From Acanthornis magna (Eukaryota; Chordata; Aves; Passeriformes; Acanthizidae): a stretch of DNA of 64,000 bases. Positions 1 to 16,740 of this stretch are shown here, piece by piece. Within the stretch, counting starts at the first letter, position 1; each line of letters opens with the position of its first letter. Below the pieces are notes generated by a model. It ran no database searches and had not been told where the DNA came from. It saw only the letters and a list, made by a program, of their open reading frames with translations. The stretch is taken from assembly GCA_036785705.1 (NCBI GenBank), contig JAWUZG010000332.1, positions 4,030,001 through 4,094,000 on the forward strand, given 5' to 3'. The translations under genes were made by a program, and so were the position numbers.

Positions 1-367
1 CATTACAGTGAGTGTCACAGCTGTTACCAAATTCATTGCTTCAGAATCCCCAGGACAGAAAACTTCAGAGGCAAGACACAAGAGCAAAGTGACTGGGGCA
101 CAAAACTCAGAGCCAGGCCCAGAGCTCAGGGCTGCCTCTAACATTTCCTTGACATCTCCTAGGGAATGCTGCCTTCAGCTGCCCATGCCTGCATCCTGAT
201 GGGCTGCAGAAAAGGGCTCTGTCTTCTGTGCATGGACATTTAAGCATGGGAGGAGCCACCCTCTCCCCCAAAATTATTTTTTCTTGAGCACTGTGGAGCT
301 GGAGACCTCCAATAAACAGTACTTTGCTTCCTAGAGCCTTCCCCAGTGCACTGCCTGCAGCACCTAC

Positions 368-3943
<3,576 letters not shown>

Positions 3944-4062
3944 GGCCGGCACCGGGACACCGGGAGCGCGGGCACGTGACGGCCGTGGGGCACGTGACCG
4001 GGCAGGGGGCCGCGCTTTACGGCGCCGCGCGACAGTTCCCGGTGCTGTGCCCTCAGCTCGCC
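3944..4062. promoter_or_regulatory. Bidirectional HARS/ZMAT2 promoter
   Basis: Only 119 bp separate the divergent start codons of the synthetase (minus) and ZMAT2 (plus). The stretch is GC-rich and sits in a CpG-dense block running roughly 3.5-4.3 kb. Two CACGTGAC boxes begin at 3973 and 3991, 18 bp apart. Such E-boxes are bound by USF, MYC/MAX or MiT-family factors in housekeeping promoters. There is no TATA box. That both genes share this promoter is inferred from position. Confidence 0.75.
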
Positions 4063-7000
4063 ATGGCGTCGGGCAGTGGGGTAGGTGCTGCCGCCGGGGC
4101 TGCCCTCGGGGCCGGGACTGCCTTCGGGGTGTGGGCTGCCGGCGGCTCGGTCGCCCTCGCTGCTCCTCCTGGGCTCGGCAGGGCCTAGGGCAGGGCCGCG
4201 CCGCGCTCGGGGCCCGCTGCCAGGCCGCGGGATGAGGGACGAGGCGGGCCCGGGGGTGCCGCGGTGGGCAGGTGTATGTGGGGTGGGACGGGGTTCATCC
4301 CTGCTCTTTACGCCTTTGTGTGTGGGTGGTGCGAAGTTTGGGTTTCCCTGAGAAGCCCCGATGCCTTCAGGGCTGGAAGTGGGGTGGCCCCACCGCGATC
4401 CCGCCCAGTAGCGAGGTGGTGGAGTCACCGTCCCTGGAGGTGTTTAAGACACGACAGAACGTGGCACTCAATGCTCTGGTCTAGTTGACACGGTGGTGTT
4501 GGGTCACAGGTTGGACTCGATGACCTCAGAGGTCTTTTCCAATCGCACTGGTTCTGTGACCCTCCCATCCTAGGCCAGACCTCTGCGTGTCCCAGCTAGG
4601 GAGCATGAGGAGATTGAGCTGCCTCAGCCCCCGGGTTGGAGGTGCCCACCCACGTTCAGCCCCTGGGAGGGACCCCAACCCATCTCCAGGGGCTAGGCGA
4701 TGGCTCATGCAGGTGGCTGCTTTTGCTTCCCTCCCCAGGGAAAGGGTTGTCTTTTTCCCAGCTGGCTCTCACACTGTCCTGATGGAGAAACCTCTCTCTG
4801 CAACTCCTTGACAGGAGGGTGCAGCCAGGTGGGGGTCGGGCTCTGCCAGGCAACCAGCAACAGGATGAGAGGAAACAGCCTCTAAAGTTGCGCTAGGGGA
4901 GGTTTAGGTTGGACAACAGGAGGAATTTTTTTCCCTGAAAGGGTTGTCCAGCATTGGAAGGAGCTGTCCAGGGAGGTAGTGGAGTCCCATCCCTAGAGGT
5001 TTTCAGGGAATGACTGGATGTGTCACTCGGTGCTCTGGGCTGAGCGACAAAGTGGGGATCAGTTGCAGCTTGGACTTGATCTTGGAGGTATTTTTCAACC
5101 TGAATGATTCTGGGGATGTTAAAATGGGATGGGTGAGGTAGGTGCTGCAGGTGTAGCCTGACTGGAGAGCCAGGCTGGTTTGAACACCTCCAGTGACACC
5201 CCAAAGCTGTCAGCAGCACAGGGGCTGTGTTTTTATCAGTTTTTGGCCTGTCTTTCCTTCCTTGAAGCCACTTGCTGAGAAGTGAAAGTGAGGCACTGGC
5301 CCTGCCTAGAGAAGTGTGTCTGCCCCATCTCGTGAAATGTTCAAGGCCCAGTTGAATTGAGCAACCTGGTCCAGTGAAAGGTGTCCCTGCCCTTGACAGG
5401 GGGATGGGACTGCCTGATCTTCAGGGTTCCTTCCCAACCGAACCATGCCAGGGGTCATTCCATGAAATGAGCGGTGCTGGGGGAGGTGAGGAGTAGGATG
5501 TCTGCCTGTGAGGGAGATGGGGCCTGTGGCTTATTCTCAGCTGCCACCTGAGAACTCCTGTTGGATTGAGCCCAGCTTGAGACTCCTGTATCATTTAATA
5601 GGCTTTGGTGCTGATACTGGGCAGATCGTTAGGGTCCATCTCCAGAGGGAACAGGAGGCTGTGGGGCACTTCTGGTTATTAATTGTTGTTATTTATTCGA
5701 GAAATACTCTCTGTCACCCAAAACCCCTCTGAGATACAGATTTTGGGGCTTGCAGCCCCTTTACCTCCACCACAGCAATTCAGAAACATCCCCTCAAATA
5801 TTGTCCAACCAAGATCTTGTCACGCAGTTCGATTTAATTTCTTTCCCCATGCCTGGTTGCGGAGATTGGTAAAAGAGCTGCAAAAGACTCTTTTCCTTTT
5901 ATTACAACAAGAGATAGAAGCAGCTAATAAACCTCCTCCTCTGCAGGCTCCTACCAGCTACGATTTGTGATAATGCCTGGCATGCAGGAGAGTCTGGAAA
6001 ATACCCCCAAACGTTAATTTACACTCAGTGATATTTTCTTTTCTTTTGCTCAGGGTGGTTAATAAAACCTGTTACGACATCCTTAAAGTGCTTAAGAAGC
6101 TCTGGGAATAAATGAGAATTTTTCTACGCCTCCCCAAGGCATTTTCATCCCTATCAGTAGTTGTTCGTTCCATTTGAAGGATTGCCAGAGGAGAGAACTT
6201 TAAATGGCTGTGCTGCTGCTGTAGCTCCAAATGGGATTTGTGTCCTTTGGATTGTGATTGGATTCTTGATTTGGCTGAACAGAGAAGGCGGTGGGGTGTG
6301 TGGGGGGGTCCTTCTCTCCCGGAGGTGTTTTTAAATACATCTTGTCCTTTCTTTAATGTGAAACTGAGAGGCTCTCTCTGCCATGCTGAGGGAAATGCAG
6401 CTCTATCCAAAGGGTAGTTATTTGCTCAGGAAATTCAGGAAGTGGCTGAGTGAAACTGTGACTGATCCCAGGTGCAGGGGCCTGAGCTGCACATGGGGCA
6501 AATGCTGGGAAGAGCTTGAGCTGGTTTGGTCAGAGTGGATATGAGTGGAACACGAATTCTTGTCCGATCACTTCTGCCCTCAACATTGGGGACTGGGTGA
6601 AAAGCCACCCTAAAATGTAGCCTTTGTATTCTTCAATGCCAGCTTCACTATAATTCAGCCTATCTTCATGCACATGCTGTGTCCAGCTCTGGGGCCCCAG
6701 CATAGGAAAGGCATGGATCTGTTGGAGTGAGCCCAGAGGAAGCCATGGATATGCTGCAAGGGCTGCAGTCCCTCTACTCTGGAGACAGGCTGGGAGAGCT
6801 GGGGGTGTTCAGCCTGGGGAAGACTGAGCACCAGTCTCTCTCCAGGGAGACCTTGGAGCCCCTTATAGTACCTAAAGGCACTCAAAGAGAGCTGGAGAAA
6901 GACTTTGAACAAGGGCATGGACTGTCAGGACAAGGAGAAATGCCTTCCCACTGCCAGAGGGCAGGGTTAGATGGAATATTGGGAAGAAATTCTTCCCTGT

Positions 7001-10000
7001 GCAGGTGGTGAGGCCCTGGCACAGGTTATTCAGAGAAGCTGTGGCTGCCCCTGGATCCCTGGAAGTGTCCAAGGCCAGGTTGGATGGGACTTGGAGCAAC
7101 CTGGTCTGGTGGAAGGTGTCCCTGCCCATGGCAGGGAGTGTGGAACAAAATGAGCTTTAAGGTCCCTTCCTACCCAAACCATTCCAGGATTCTATTAAAG
7201 TATCCTGTGCCTGCCAGATGGTTTTGTGGAGCTCCCAAGGGGCCAGCATGCCTTGGAGGTGTTTCTGTCCTTCCCTGTGTGAAGCTGCAGGAGCAGGGCA
7301 GCTTCCTGTGCATTTTGTACAGGCACTTCCCTGGTGCCTCCGAGCCCTACCTTGACAGACACTGTTTCAGAGCTTGCTCTGGTTTGCTCGTACATGTGTT
7401 CACTTGGAAATCCCACGCTGGTGCCTGTGATTTCATGGCAAACTCAGCACTTTGATGCCCGTAACACGTAGACACACTGCTGAGAGCAGACAGGCACAGC
7501 CTTCCCTGCTCCTGCAGTGTAATCAAACTCCCTATAGCTCAGGCTGTGTTTTACAGCTTCCTTGTCTGACATTGCAGCTTGGGTTCTTTTGACTTCTGGA
7601 AGAAGGAGGTGTAATTCTACTGCTGTGTTTGTCAGGGGGCACTTCCCAGGTCTTAGATCCAGCAGTTTCAATCCCATTTGAGTCTGGTTTTCAAGGCAAA
7701 AGCCTGGATGATCATCTCAGGAGCTATTAAGATAACTCATTTCTTCTTTCAGTGCTGTGAAGTTATTCTGGTAGTAGCTAGAGGCATACTGAGAGTGATT
7801 ATCTTAAGCCACATCCATAATTCCTAGACAGAAAACAGAGGACATGAGGATATAATGTAATTCTCCTAATTTACTGCACTGGCCTCGCAGGCCAAGTGAT
7901 TCCACCTCTTTCTTCCCCTCAGAGGTGATCAGACTGTATAATAAATGTTAATTAACTTTGTTTCCCTCCCAGACCAAGAACCTGGACTTCCGCCGGAAGT
8001 GGGACAAGGATGAATATGAGAAACTTGCAGAGAAGCGGCTCACGGAGGAGAGAGAAAAGAAAGATGGTGGGTAGTGTGCTGGCTCCAGGCAAGCTGTGCT
8101 GGATTGGCAGGGAGTCTACCAAACGCTTGGAGCTTGGAAGGGACAGAGCAGTGAGAAGTCAAATCCCAAAAGAGCTGGCTTGCTCTAATCTTTTCTCCTG
8201 TGTTTACCACTGAGTATATTTTTTTGATGAAACAAATTAGTGAGAACCTTTCCAAGAGCTGACTCTTCTTTAGGGAAGGTGGGGAACAGTCAACCCCTGG
8301 AAACCAGGAGATCTTAGAATATGACTCAAGTCAGAGCTGGAGATACCTCAGATATGTACCTGGCTCTAATAAGAACCAGGAAACAGTGAGGAGAACATTA
8401 TATCCTTTAATGATTTAAAAACAAAGGTGCATTTTCTGCATGGATCAGGTAGTCCCAGGTTCCTAGCAGGCCCCTCTTCACCAAGGGGAACATGAAATCC
8501 AGCACGTCAGGCTTGACTTTTTGTTTATGTTTTAGGCAAACCAGCTCAGCCTGTCAAAAGGGAACTCCTGCGGCACCGAGACTACAAAGTGGACCTGGAA
8601 TCCAAGCTGGGGAAAACCATTGTCATCACCAAAACTACCCCTCAGTCAGAGATGGGAGGGTAGGTTCTGGTCTTGTTGAAGTCTCTGAGTCATTCTGGTT
8701 AGACTGGGAAGCTGTGACACAGCAGGGGCTCCTCACAGGGCACCAGGAGCTGGTGTCCTTCTGTGTCTGGAGCCTGGGACAGTGGGCCTGCATTTTTCTA
8801 CACCTAAACTGTGTCTCCTGGGGTAACATATGGCAGAGACCCGGCAGGCTGAGCCTCTTTGGACATTATTGCTTGATGCCAGTGTTGACCACCTGTAGGA
8901 CCAGCAGAGGCAGATGCCGATCTCTGCAGCCTGCTGGGGTTTCTTTAGCCAGGCCTGCTTGCACTGAGACCAGGACTGCTGCCAATTTGGATATCTATGC
9001 ACTGGGAATGGGAGAAACATCCAGATAGCTGTTCTTAGGAATGGTGTTTGGCCACTGTTTGTGTGGATCATGTTCCACCAAAGTCTGAAAGGGTTCTGAG
9101 CTCACCCTAAGCCATCAAAAGCATGAAAAGAACATGTTGAGTTTGTGTCACCTCAGGAGTGAGCCTGTTAGTGTCTCCCTGGGTGGTAGTGCCAGGGAGA
9201 TGTGCAGCCCTGAACAGCATCCAAGGATGAAAGTTCAGCCCCTTAAGATGGGCAGAAAGCACTGCTGTGCTCATCAGGAAGTTGCTCATTGAGGTGATAG
9301 GGATGGTAGCACTTACCTTGCAGCCAGGTGAGAGGCTGTGGAATGGAAACCTGGGCTTGGTGGCCAGCCCTGCCTTGGGGGAGGGCAGGCTGTGTCACAA
9401 AGTCCATCCCACCCAGCAGGGTGTGACTGGACGGGGAAGATGCTGCGGCTGATATATTGCAGAGCAGCTCAGAATTTGCTTCTGTCATGTCAGAGGGGTG
9501 TCAGCATAAGGGTCGGTACATCCAGGGCATCTCTGTCCATCGGGGGTGTGCCTTTGCTCTTCACTGGGGCCCTCTTGTCTGGGGAAGTGTCCTGTATCCC
9601 AAGTGACGTGCAGATTATCTCAAGTAGCTATTCCAGCGGATGACCTTTGTCTCATGCTTTGGGGTTCATTTTTTCTGTCTCTCCCAACAGGTATTACTGT
9701 AATGTATGTGACTGTGTGGTGAAAGATTCCATTAACTTCTTGGATCACATCAATGGCAAAAAACGTAAGGACCATTTCTTTGCCTTGTTGGAGGATTGGT
9801 TGAGTTGGAGGATCTGTTCCTTTTGTGCATCACGCATGTTTGAGGTCTGAACACTTACCCATGGGTCAGGGATCTTTGGAGATCAGGATATGGAAACTGT
9901 TTGCTCATGAGAGCTGTGGAGGTGCTGCCCTTATCTCCTGGCACCTTCCAGAGTGCTGGTCCACTTTCATGGAATAAGCCCAGCAAAAACAATGATTGGT

Positions 10001-12720
10001 GTACTCTGGTTGGTGGACATATTTTCCCCACCCATAGTGTCAGTGCTGCGAGAAACTGAGGGTCTGAATGGGAGGAAGGTACTGACATGCCTTGTTTGAC
10101 ATATTGGGAGATTAGCAAGAAGTTCATATGAGAGAATCTGGAATCAAAAATCCTGGCACGGCTGTGTGTGTGGGCATGAGATGCAGGGTTGAACTGGGGT
10201 TGGAAAGTGGCACAGTACCTTAGAATGAGTATGTCTGGGAACTTTTAAACCAGTCCATAAATCTGGCTCAAACCTGCTTGTTCTTGGCAGCCCTTTTACT
10301 AATTCCTGGTGTGTAGTTTAAGCTTCCGAGTGTTGCTGCATCCTTGGGACAAACCTGTGCACAGCTGCAGGAGTGAACAGGTTGTTTGGGTCCACTGAGG
10401 AATGTGGGTTGGAGATATTGCTGGGGGTGGCCCCTTCAAGATAGGCTTACCCACAAGTGAAAAACTGAATCTGTTCTAAAGAGCCACTGAATCAGAGGCC
10501 TGGCTTTATATTCTCTGCTTTAGCTAGGAATGTCCTGTGTAATCAGGATCTCTGAGTGCCACTCATGTCTTGTTTAGCATTGCCCACAGCTGAGAAATGC
10601 CAGCCTGTCAGTTTTATTCTGGCTCCTTTTTCAACACTCCAACCCTTTTTTATTCCACTGGTCCAAGATTAAATTCCCTGAAGCATCAGAGCACCAACAT
10701 GACAGGGAGCATCCAAATAAGCTGTGTTCTTGTTACAAGTTGTGTTTGGATTGTTGTAGCCACTGCTTGTATGGGTTAAAGCCCACCTCCCCAACCTACG
10801 AAATCCTTGATCTGGCCCTGGAAGCTGTTTTGAGGGGATGGATGACAGACAGGAAGATGGTGCTGTGCTGTTTAAATTGGGATCAGGGATGGAGACTTCG
10901 TTCAAAATACTGAAGTGTTGCTGAACACTGCTGATTCCACTCCTATTTTCCAGACCAGAGGAATCTGGGCATGTCCATGCGGGTGGAGCGTTCCACACTG
11001 GACCAGGTGAAGAAACGCTTTGAGGTGAACAAGAAAAAGATGGAGGAGAAGCAGAAGGACTATGACTTTGAGGAGAGGATGAAGGAACTCCGTGAGGAGG
11101 TGAGTCTGGGCAATAATTGAGGAAGCAAAGCTCTCCAGAATCATGTTTGGGGAGGAAATCAGCCTTGGTTCCTAATGTTGTTCCTAATCTTGTTCTCAGA
11201 AGCCTTGTTCATGGTAGCATGGGCTACTCATCTGCTCCTATGAGTGGGGTTTGTTTCTTTGCTTTTGAAAAGTTTGTGTTGCTGTCCCTGGAAACCTTTT
11301 TCCCCTCTCTCTTTGTGAGGATAACTTTTGATGGTTCAGGTTTCCACTGAGAGCAGCACAAGCCCATTTTTTGTCTCCCACTAGTTGTGTTGGAACTTGT
11401 GTGGTCTGGTAGTGAGTCTGCATCTCTATCTGTTGTCTTCCACGGTTCTTAGGATTGCTGGAATCCCATTCTACATGGCACTTGCTTCTGTGTGGCCTCC
11501 CCAAGTGTAGAAGGGCTTTGTGAGCAGTGTGCTGTGGTGCGAGATGTGTGAGAAGGTGATAAAAGACAGCAGATTCCTCTCAAACTGGGGCTTAGGTGTT
11601 AGTAAACATAAAAATCAAGTTTATTTGAAGATCCAACAAAGCTCTGACAGCTGAGAAGCTTCTGTGGGTGCTTCTCCTCTATCAGCAGCCACATAACTCA
11701 AGGTTAAAAATTACTGCCTGTTTGAGTCTCCCTGCCCAAACCCTGAGCTTTGCTTCACCACAGGGGAGGTCTTTGGGGTGCTCACAGAGCAGCCCCATAC
11801 TGTGCTCTGGGGCAGGCTGTGGTGTTGCTCTTTGGGGGATAGGAGAGAGGTGCCCCAGCAGCACAAGGAGTTCTGTGGGTTGAAAAATGGCTGCCAGTCA
11901 ATGGATGACAAGGAAATCAACAGCAGCTCCTGGTGTAGCTTTCTCCAGGGCACAGCTGTGTTCAGGAGCTGTGGCACAGCGGACACTGATGAAGATAGTG
12001 GGAGCAGTTGCTAAGTTGGGAGCTGAAGCCATGCTTCAGTGTCACCGGGTACAAGCCTGGCTCTGTTCCAGAGCTCGTGATCCTCACAGAGCAAAACACT
12101 TTGATTAGAGCAGCGCAAACTCTTTGATGCCAAAACCCCACTCAAAGCTGCTCCGAGCTTCGGCTTCTGTTCCAGTGAGCAGCTGTCACTCTGCCAGGCT
12201 GAGAGCCAACAGGCATCACGGTCACTGGCACGAAGCGTTGGACAAGGGAATGGCCTCCTGCTTTCAAACCAGCTCCTTCTTGCCTCAGCCTTGATTCCAG
12301 GCAAAACTTGTGATGTTTGCTCAGAAGAGAGTTTCATAATTCTTTTTATCAGTTTGCGTGTGTGGCTCTGCTCTTGGCTCGGGACAGGGGGTGGTCTGGA
12401 TTCACTGGTAGACTTCCTCCTTGAAGACTGTAGGTCAGGATTTCTGCTGTTTATTTCCTCAGGCACAACTTGTTTGCTGTGGTCAGGATTTGTGTTAACT
12501 GTGCAGTACCTGGTCTCTCAAAACTCCTTCAGCTCAGGAGGTGCAAATTGTTTTGCTGTTGTGTCCCTTGCTACAGGAGGAGAAAGCCAAAGCCTACAAG
12601 AAGGAGAAGCAGAGAGAGAAGAAGAGGCGGGCAGAGGAAGATTTGACCTTTGAAGAGGATGATGAAATGGCAGCTGTGATGGGTTTCTCTGGTTTTGGCT
12701 CAACCAAAAAGAGCCACTGA
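4063..12720 (+). CDS. ZMAT2: ZMAT2, matrin-type zinc finger protein (complete)
   Basis: Component of the spliceosomal B complex (orthologue of yeast Snu23), a nuclear pre-mRNA splicing factor. Six coding exons: 4063-4080, 7973-8066, 8536-8659, 9691-9764, 10954-11099 and 12577-12720. All have GT/AG borders, and their lengths sum to exactly 600 nt (199 aa plus stop), the usual family length. The start [23 protein letters not shown] matches the known N-terminus and has a strong context (gccATGg). The U1-type C2H2 finger is [25 protein letters not shown], split by the exon 4/5 junction. A Lys/Glu-rich coiled segment follows ([20 protein letters not shown]), then the acidic [17 protein letters not shown] tail. 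The protein ends in His where the human one ends in Tyr. Intron 1 (3.9 kb) carries several CR1 fragments. Confidence 0.98.
4400..4560 (+). mobile_element. CR1 LINE 3'-end fragment
   Basis: Contains the CR1 3' consensus blocks GGTGGAGTCACCGTCCCTGG, GTTGGACTCGATGACCT and AGGTCTTTTCCAA, ending at GGTTCTGTGA. Lies in ZMAT2 intron 1, sense to ZMAT2. Confidence 0.8.
4895..5115 (+). mobile_element. CR1 LINE 3'-end fragment
   Basis: Recognisable CR1 blocks in order: TTTAGGTTGGACAACAGGAG, GTAGTGGAGTCCCATCCCT, then CTTGGACTTGATCTTGGAGG and TTTTTCAACCTGAATGATTC. It is a diverged copy in ZMAT2 intron 1. Confidence 0.75.
5320..5465 (+). mobile_element. CR1 LINE 3'-end fragment
   Basis: Shows the CR1 subfamily blocks TTCAAGGCCCAGTTGAATTG, AGCAACCTGGTCCAGTG, AAGGTGTCCCTGCCC and GGTTCCTTCCCAACC. 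Lies in ZMAT2 intron 1 and is diverged. Confidence 0.7.
6645..7197 (+). mobile_element. CR1 LINE 3' fragment, about 550 bp
   Basis: Longest CR1 copy in the window. It begins in the 3' part of the reverse-transcriptase region (TGTCCAGCTCTGGGGCCCCAGC). It continues through the ACTCTGGAGACAGGCTGGGAGAG and TTCAGCCTGGGGAAGA blocks. It ends with GGTCCCTTCCTACCCAAACC and a terminal ATTCTAT. Lies in ZMAT2 intron 1. The element is 5'-truncated, as is usual for CR1. Confidence 0.85.
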
Positions 12721-12995
12721 GCAGCTCCGGACTCTCCTCTTTCTCTAAACAGCTTGTTTTTACCCAGGGAACTCTGGATAACTCTTCAAAGACTTGATTG
12801 AGGACTTGTATGTAAATCTCCCAGTAGAAGTTGGCTGGAGGAGTTGAAAAGCGATTCCATGCTCTACCTGTGCTGCAGATCAAGCTCTGCCTCTCATTAG
12901 CTTCCCTTCTCCTTCTGTGTCCTAGATCTGCCTGCTCAGCTGCTCTGTGGCCGTGTGTGTGCAGGGAAGTGCTCTGTTGGGTACATTTTTTTGTC

Positions 12996-13001
12996 AATAA
13001 A
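12996..13001 (+). terminator. ZMAT2 polyadenylation signal
   Basis: AATAAA, 276 bp after the ZMAT2 stop codon, followed by GT-rich sequence. This implies a 3' UTR of about 300 bp (12721 to about 13020). Confidence 0.8.
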
Positions 13002-16000
13002 ATGCAGCCATTCTGCACAGGTGGCCTGGTTCAGGATTAATCTAGTTGTCAACCAGGCCCTACTTGTCACCCAGGCTGTGTTTGAGACACTGGGAGGGAT
13101 TCAGTTGCTTTTAGGATCATAATGGAAAGAAATGTGCCGCAGCAAGCAGTGTGAGAGGTGCATCTTTGTAGCTTGTGCTGAGCAGAGCTGGTGGCTGCAT
13201 GGAGTCTGGGTTGCTGAAACTTTCCTGTGTATTTTATCTGCAAGGGAGACTTCCCTCCTTTTCTTTGTGTTTTATCCCATAATTTCAGTATCTTTAAGGT
13301 AGGGGAGAAATTCCTCCCCGTGACTGATATAGGATATAGCCAATGAAAGAAAGGTGTGTGCAGTTTGGCAGAAATAAATGGATCATTTTGATGGGCGCTT
13401 TGGTGGAGGTTCGATGCCTTCTTTATTTTGAGAGCTTCTGTTTTTCACTGAGAAGAGCTGCTGGTGTCTCCCAGCAGCACAGAGCTGGGGTGGCCTTCTG
13501 GGGGCCCCAACAGTGGCAGAGGTGAGGCATGTGCCCTCCTCTGCTGGCTCAGCTCCCAGCTGCCCTAGGCAGGCCATTGCCATCATTCTTGACTTTTTTA
13601 AGTAATTCTGGAGATGGGTGTGAGAACGTGAAAGGGGAAGAGGGTTCAGGGCTGGGGACCTTCATTCCCATCAGGCAATCCAAGACGTGCTGGGCTGCAT
13701 TCCAGATTTTACCAGCCTTAGTATATTAAGGGCCATTTTTTTCCTGTCTATTGGCTGTCAGTGTCTTTTCACCTCTGCCTTCCCCTAAATCCACTTCATT
13801 TCTGCTTTTATTTACCTCAGTCAAACCTTGTGTGACTCATTTCCGTCTGCAGTTAGGATTTATATTTTGCATGGCTGGGTTTTCGTAGCTCTGTCTCGCT
13901 CTCCTCTCTCTTTTTATGTATATTGATGAAATCCTTGCGCTTGCCCTTCTCCGTGCTCGTATGAAATTTCCAGCCTGGGGAAGGCTGCAGTGTTTAGCCT
14001 GCTCTTTCTAATACATCTAGAACAAATCCTGTAATGTTGTGCTGCTGTTTTAATTCCTTAATCTTAGCCTGCTGACAGCTTCATTGCCTCAGGTCTTTCC
14101 GCTTCAATTCAGATTATAATCCCCGTTGAAGATGCTATTGAAATGATATATAGCCAGTCAGATACAGCTGTCCTTGGAGGTTTGACCCTTTTAACTTGGC
14201 AATCCTTTGACTTCGGCTCTCTGAGCACACGGGCTGGGAGGGCAACTTTCATTCTAGCCACGTTCCTAGCTCTGTTCAGGCTGCAGCACGTGGCTCCAGC
14301 TGAATGGGAGAGCGGAGACGCTCGCGCCTTTGTGCCCTCCGGGGTGTAAAAGGGATGCTGCCGTGGTTTCATACACATTAAAAGTTTAGGATGTTTCAGA
14401 GAAGATTTAGCAGCAGCCATTTTATCCCAGCCACCAGCTTTGCAGACACCCAGCCTCTTGATACAGCCGTTCCGTTGGTGCTGCTGAGGAGGGGGCAGAG
14501 GCTGCCCCACAACCCCATCTTTTTCAGCTTGTGACCTTGGAGCCAGTGACTGCTGTCTTGGTTTCCCCACGGTGTATCCTGATGTTCTTGTCCATCCTGG
14601 CACACCGAAGGGGCAAGGTGTGAAACAGGCAGCCCTACAAAAACCTTCCTGGGGTGGTGGTGAGGTTTGCACAGCCTCCTGCCTCTGGGCCCTGCCTGTC
14701 CCTGCCTGCTGCTCCCAGTCCCTGCAAGACAGAGAGGAAATCCCTCCACAGTGCAGTGCTTTCGTTAATAAGATTCCTCTTTGGTGTAAAGCCTGTTGTC
14801 CCCAAGCCCATCCCGAGGCCACCTGCACCCTGGGGGCCAAAGCCCGAGCCCCAACTCCCCGTGCTGGGGCTGCTCGCGCCGGGGGAGCGCAGCTCTTTGT
14901 CTCGGTGGCTTGCTGGGAGCAGTGGTGTGTGCGGCAGCAGATACAAGCTCCTGCTGGATTCCCAGCAGCAGGAGCTGCCTCTAGCCAAGGATGAAAAGCT
15001 GGTTTCATGGGAGGAAATAATATTTAGAGAAAAGACAGATAACATTCCCTGTACCAGCCATGTTAACCCTTTGCTCCCACCGCTGCTTAGCATGATGTTA
15101 ACCCTTGGCTCTCAGCCTCCAGTGCTGGAACAGTGGTTCCCCATGACTCTTCGTTAGCACTCGCCATCTCCATGTTGAATTTAAGGTGGTGGATGTGCCC
15201 ATATGGGTGAGGACTTGGGGTTTTACTTGGAGAGAGAGAAGACCCAGCTCTGCAGCTCTCCTTCTTCTCCTCACCAGTGAACAGGGCCAGGGTGCTCTGT
15301 CCCTATTTGTTCTCAGTTTTCTCTTGCTGAAAATGAATACAGCTCTTCCACAAGTTGAAACTGGGATCTGGTGGAGTAAGGAGAGACATTTTGCATGGTT
15401 CGCTCATCCAGGCTGGGATGTCCTGCCTGCTCTCAGTGTGAAAGTGTTTTGGGGTGCCTGGAGCTAGCTTGGTGCTTGGTCCCAATGCCTAGGCAGAGGT
15501 GCAAGTTCCTCATGACCTGTGGCTTGGAGGAGCTGGGGGAAGGCTGGGGACTGTGCTCAGCTTGAGCTGGCCTCCATTGTCTCCATCCCACTAAATATTG
15601 ATGGCAGTGTTTGGAGAAATACTCAGGTGTACTTCTCCAGAAAAAACACAGCAGACCCCAGAAAACACACAAATCTGTCTTGCAACCTTCACTTCCTCTC
15701 TTCCAGACATCTTTCCTGGCCTCATCCTGGGATGAAGGGCTGAGGCCTCATGGAGGGGCTGAGCACGAATACCCAGCTGCTCTTCTTTCTTTCCTTCCTG
15801 GGCATCCTGGGAGGCTGTTGGGCTCTTCCTCGACTCTGTCCTCTCCTGCTGATCCACCTTCCCCTCACTCTGTATGCATCCTGCTTGGGACTAGAGGAGC
15901 AGCAGCAGCATTCCTACCATCCCAGTAAAATGACTGGGACCAGGGACCTGAAGTGATTCTAGAGAAGGTGTCCCAGCCTGGCCCTGTGTGTTACTCTGCC

Positions 16001-16554
16001 TGGGCTAGCTGGATCATTCCCTGTGGCTTTAGTAGCAGAAAGACCTGGCTTTTCAGCAATTTACACCAGTTTTACATCCAGAAAGATTTAAGCGCTTGGC
16101 AGGAGCTCCAGTCCTCCCACTGCTCAGGCCACAAGCTACTGCTGCCCCAGTTAGGCAGGCGTTCCTGCCATTTGCCAGCATTAAAGCTAAACAACATCCA
16201 TAGGCAATATCCCTAGAAATCCTCCCTCCTGCCTTGCTTTGACCCAGTGCAGTGGGGCTGGGAGCCTGTGCCACCAACCCCTGCTCTGTCAAGGCTCCTG
16301 GGTCTCCCACACTCCATCAGTCAACCTGCTGTGGCACCACCCCACACAACTCCAGAGCCAGTATTCCCTCCCAGCTCTATGGACCCCTTGTATACTGAGA
16401 GCCACCAGGATCAGTCATCACTTGGCTCAATCTGTATCCTGTCCTGCTTTCCTCATGTGGGGAGAACAAGATGTCCCCAGGGGAGAATCTGATCTGTGCA
16501 AGGGCAAAGGTCCAGCCCCTGATTAGAGCTGGGGTTGCTGCAAAAGGGAATAGG

Positions 16555-16740
16555 AATCATAGAATCCTGGAACAGTTTGGGTTGGAAGGGACCTTGGCAT
16601 TCAGGCAGTTCCAATGCCCTGCCATGGGCAGGGACACCTTCCACTCTCCCAGGTTGCTCCAAGCCCCATCCAACCTGGCTTTGAACACTTCCAGGAATGG
16701 AGCAGCCACAGCTTCTCTGGGCATTGGTTGAGGAAGGGGT
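16555..16740 (-). mobile_element. CR1 LINE 3'-end fragment, inverted
   Basis: Starts with ATCATAGAATCCTGGAACAG, then GGGTTGGAAGGGACCTTGG, GGGCAGGGACACCTTCCACT and AGGTTGCTCCAAGCCCCATC. This is the reverse complement of the avian CR1 3' end. Lies between ZMAT2 and the upstream protocadherin. Confidence 0.85.

Noticed and set aside
240..345. Minus-strand peptide containing [11 protein letters not shown], loosely like the next HARS exon
   Set aside because: The true exons in this gene match the family closely. This one matches only a few residues, has an insertion, and simply continues from the intron after the 368 donor.
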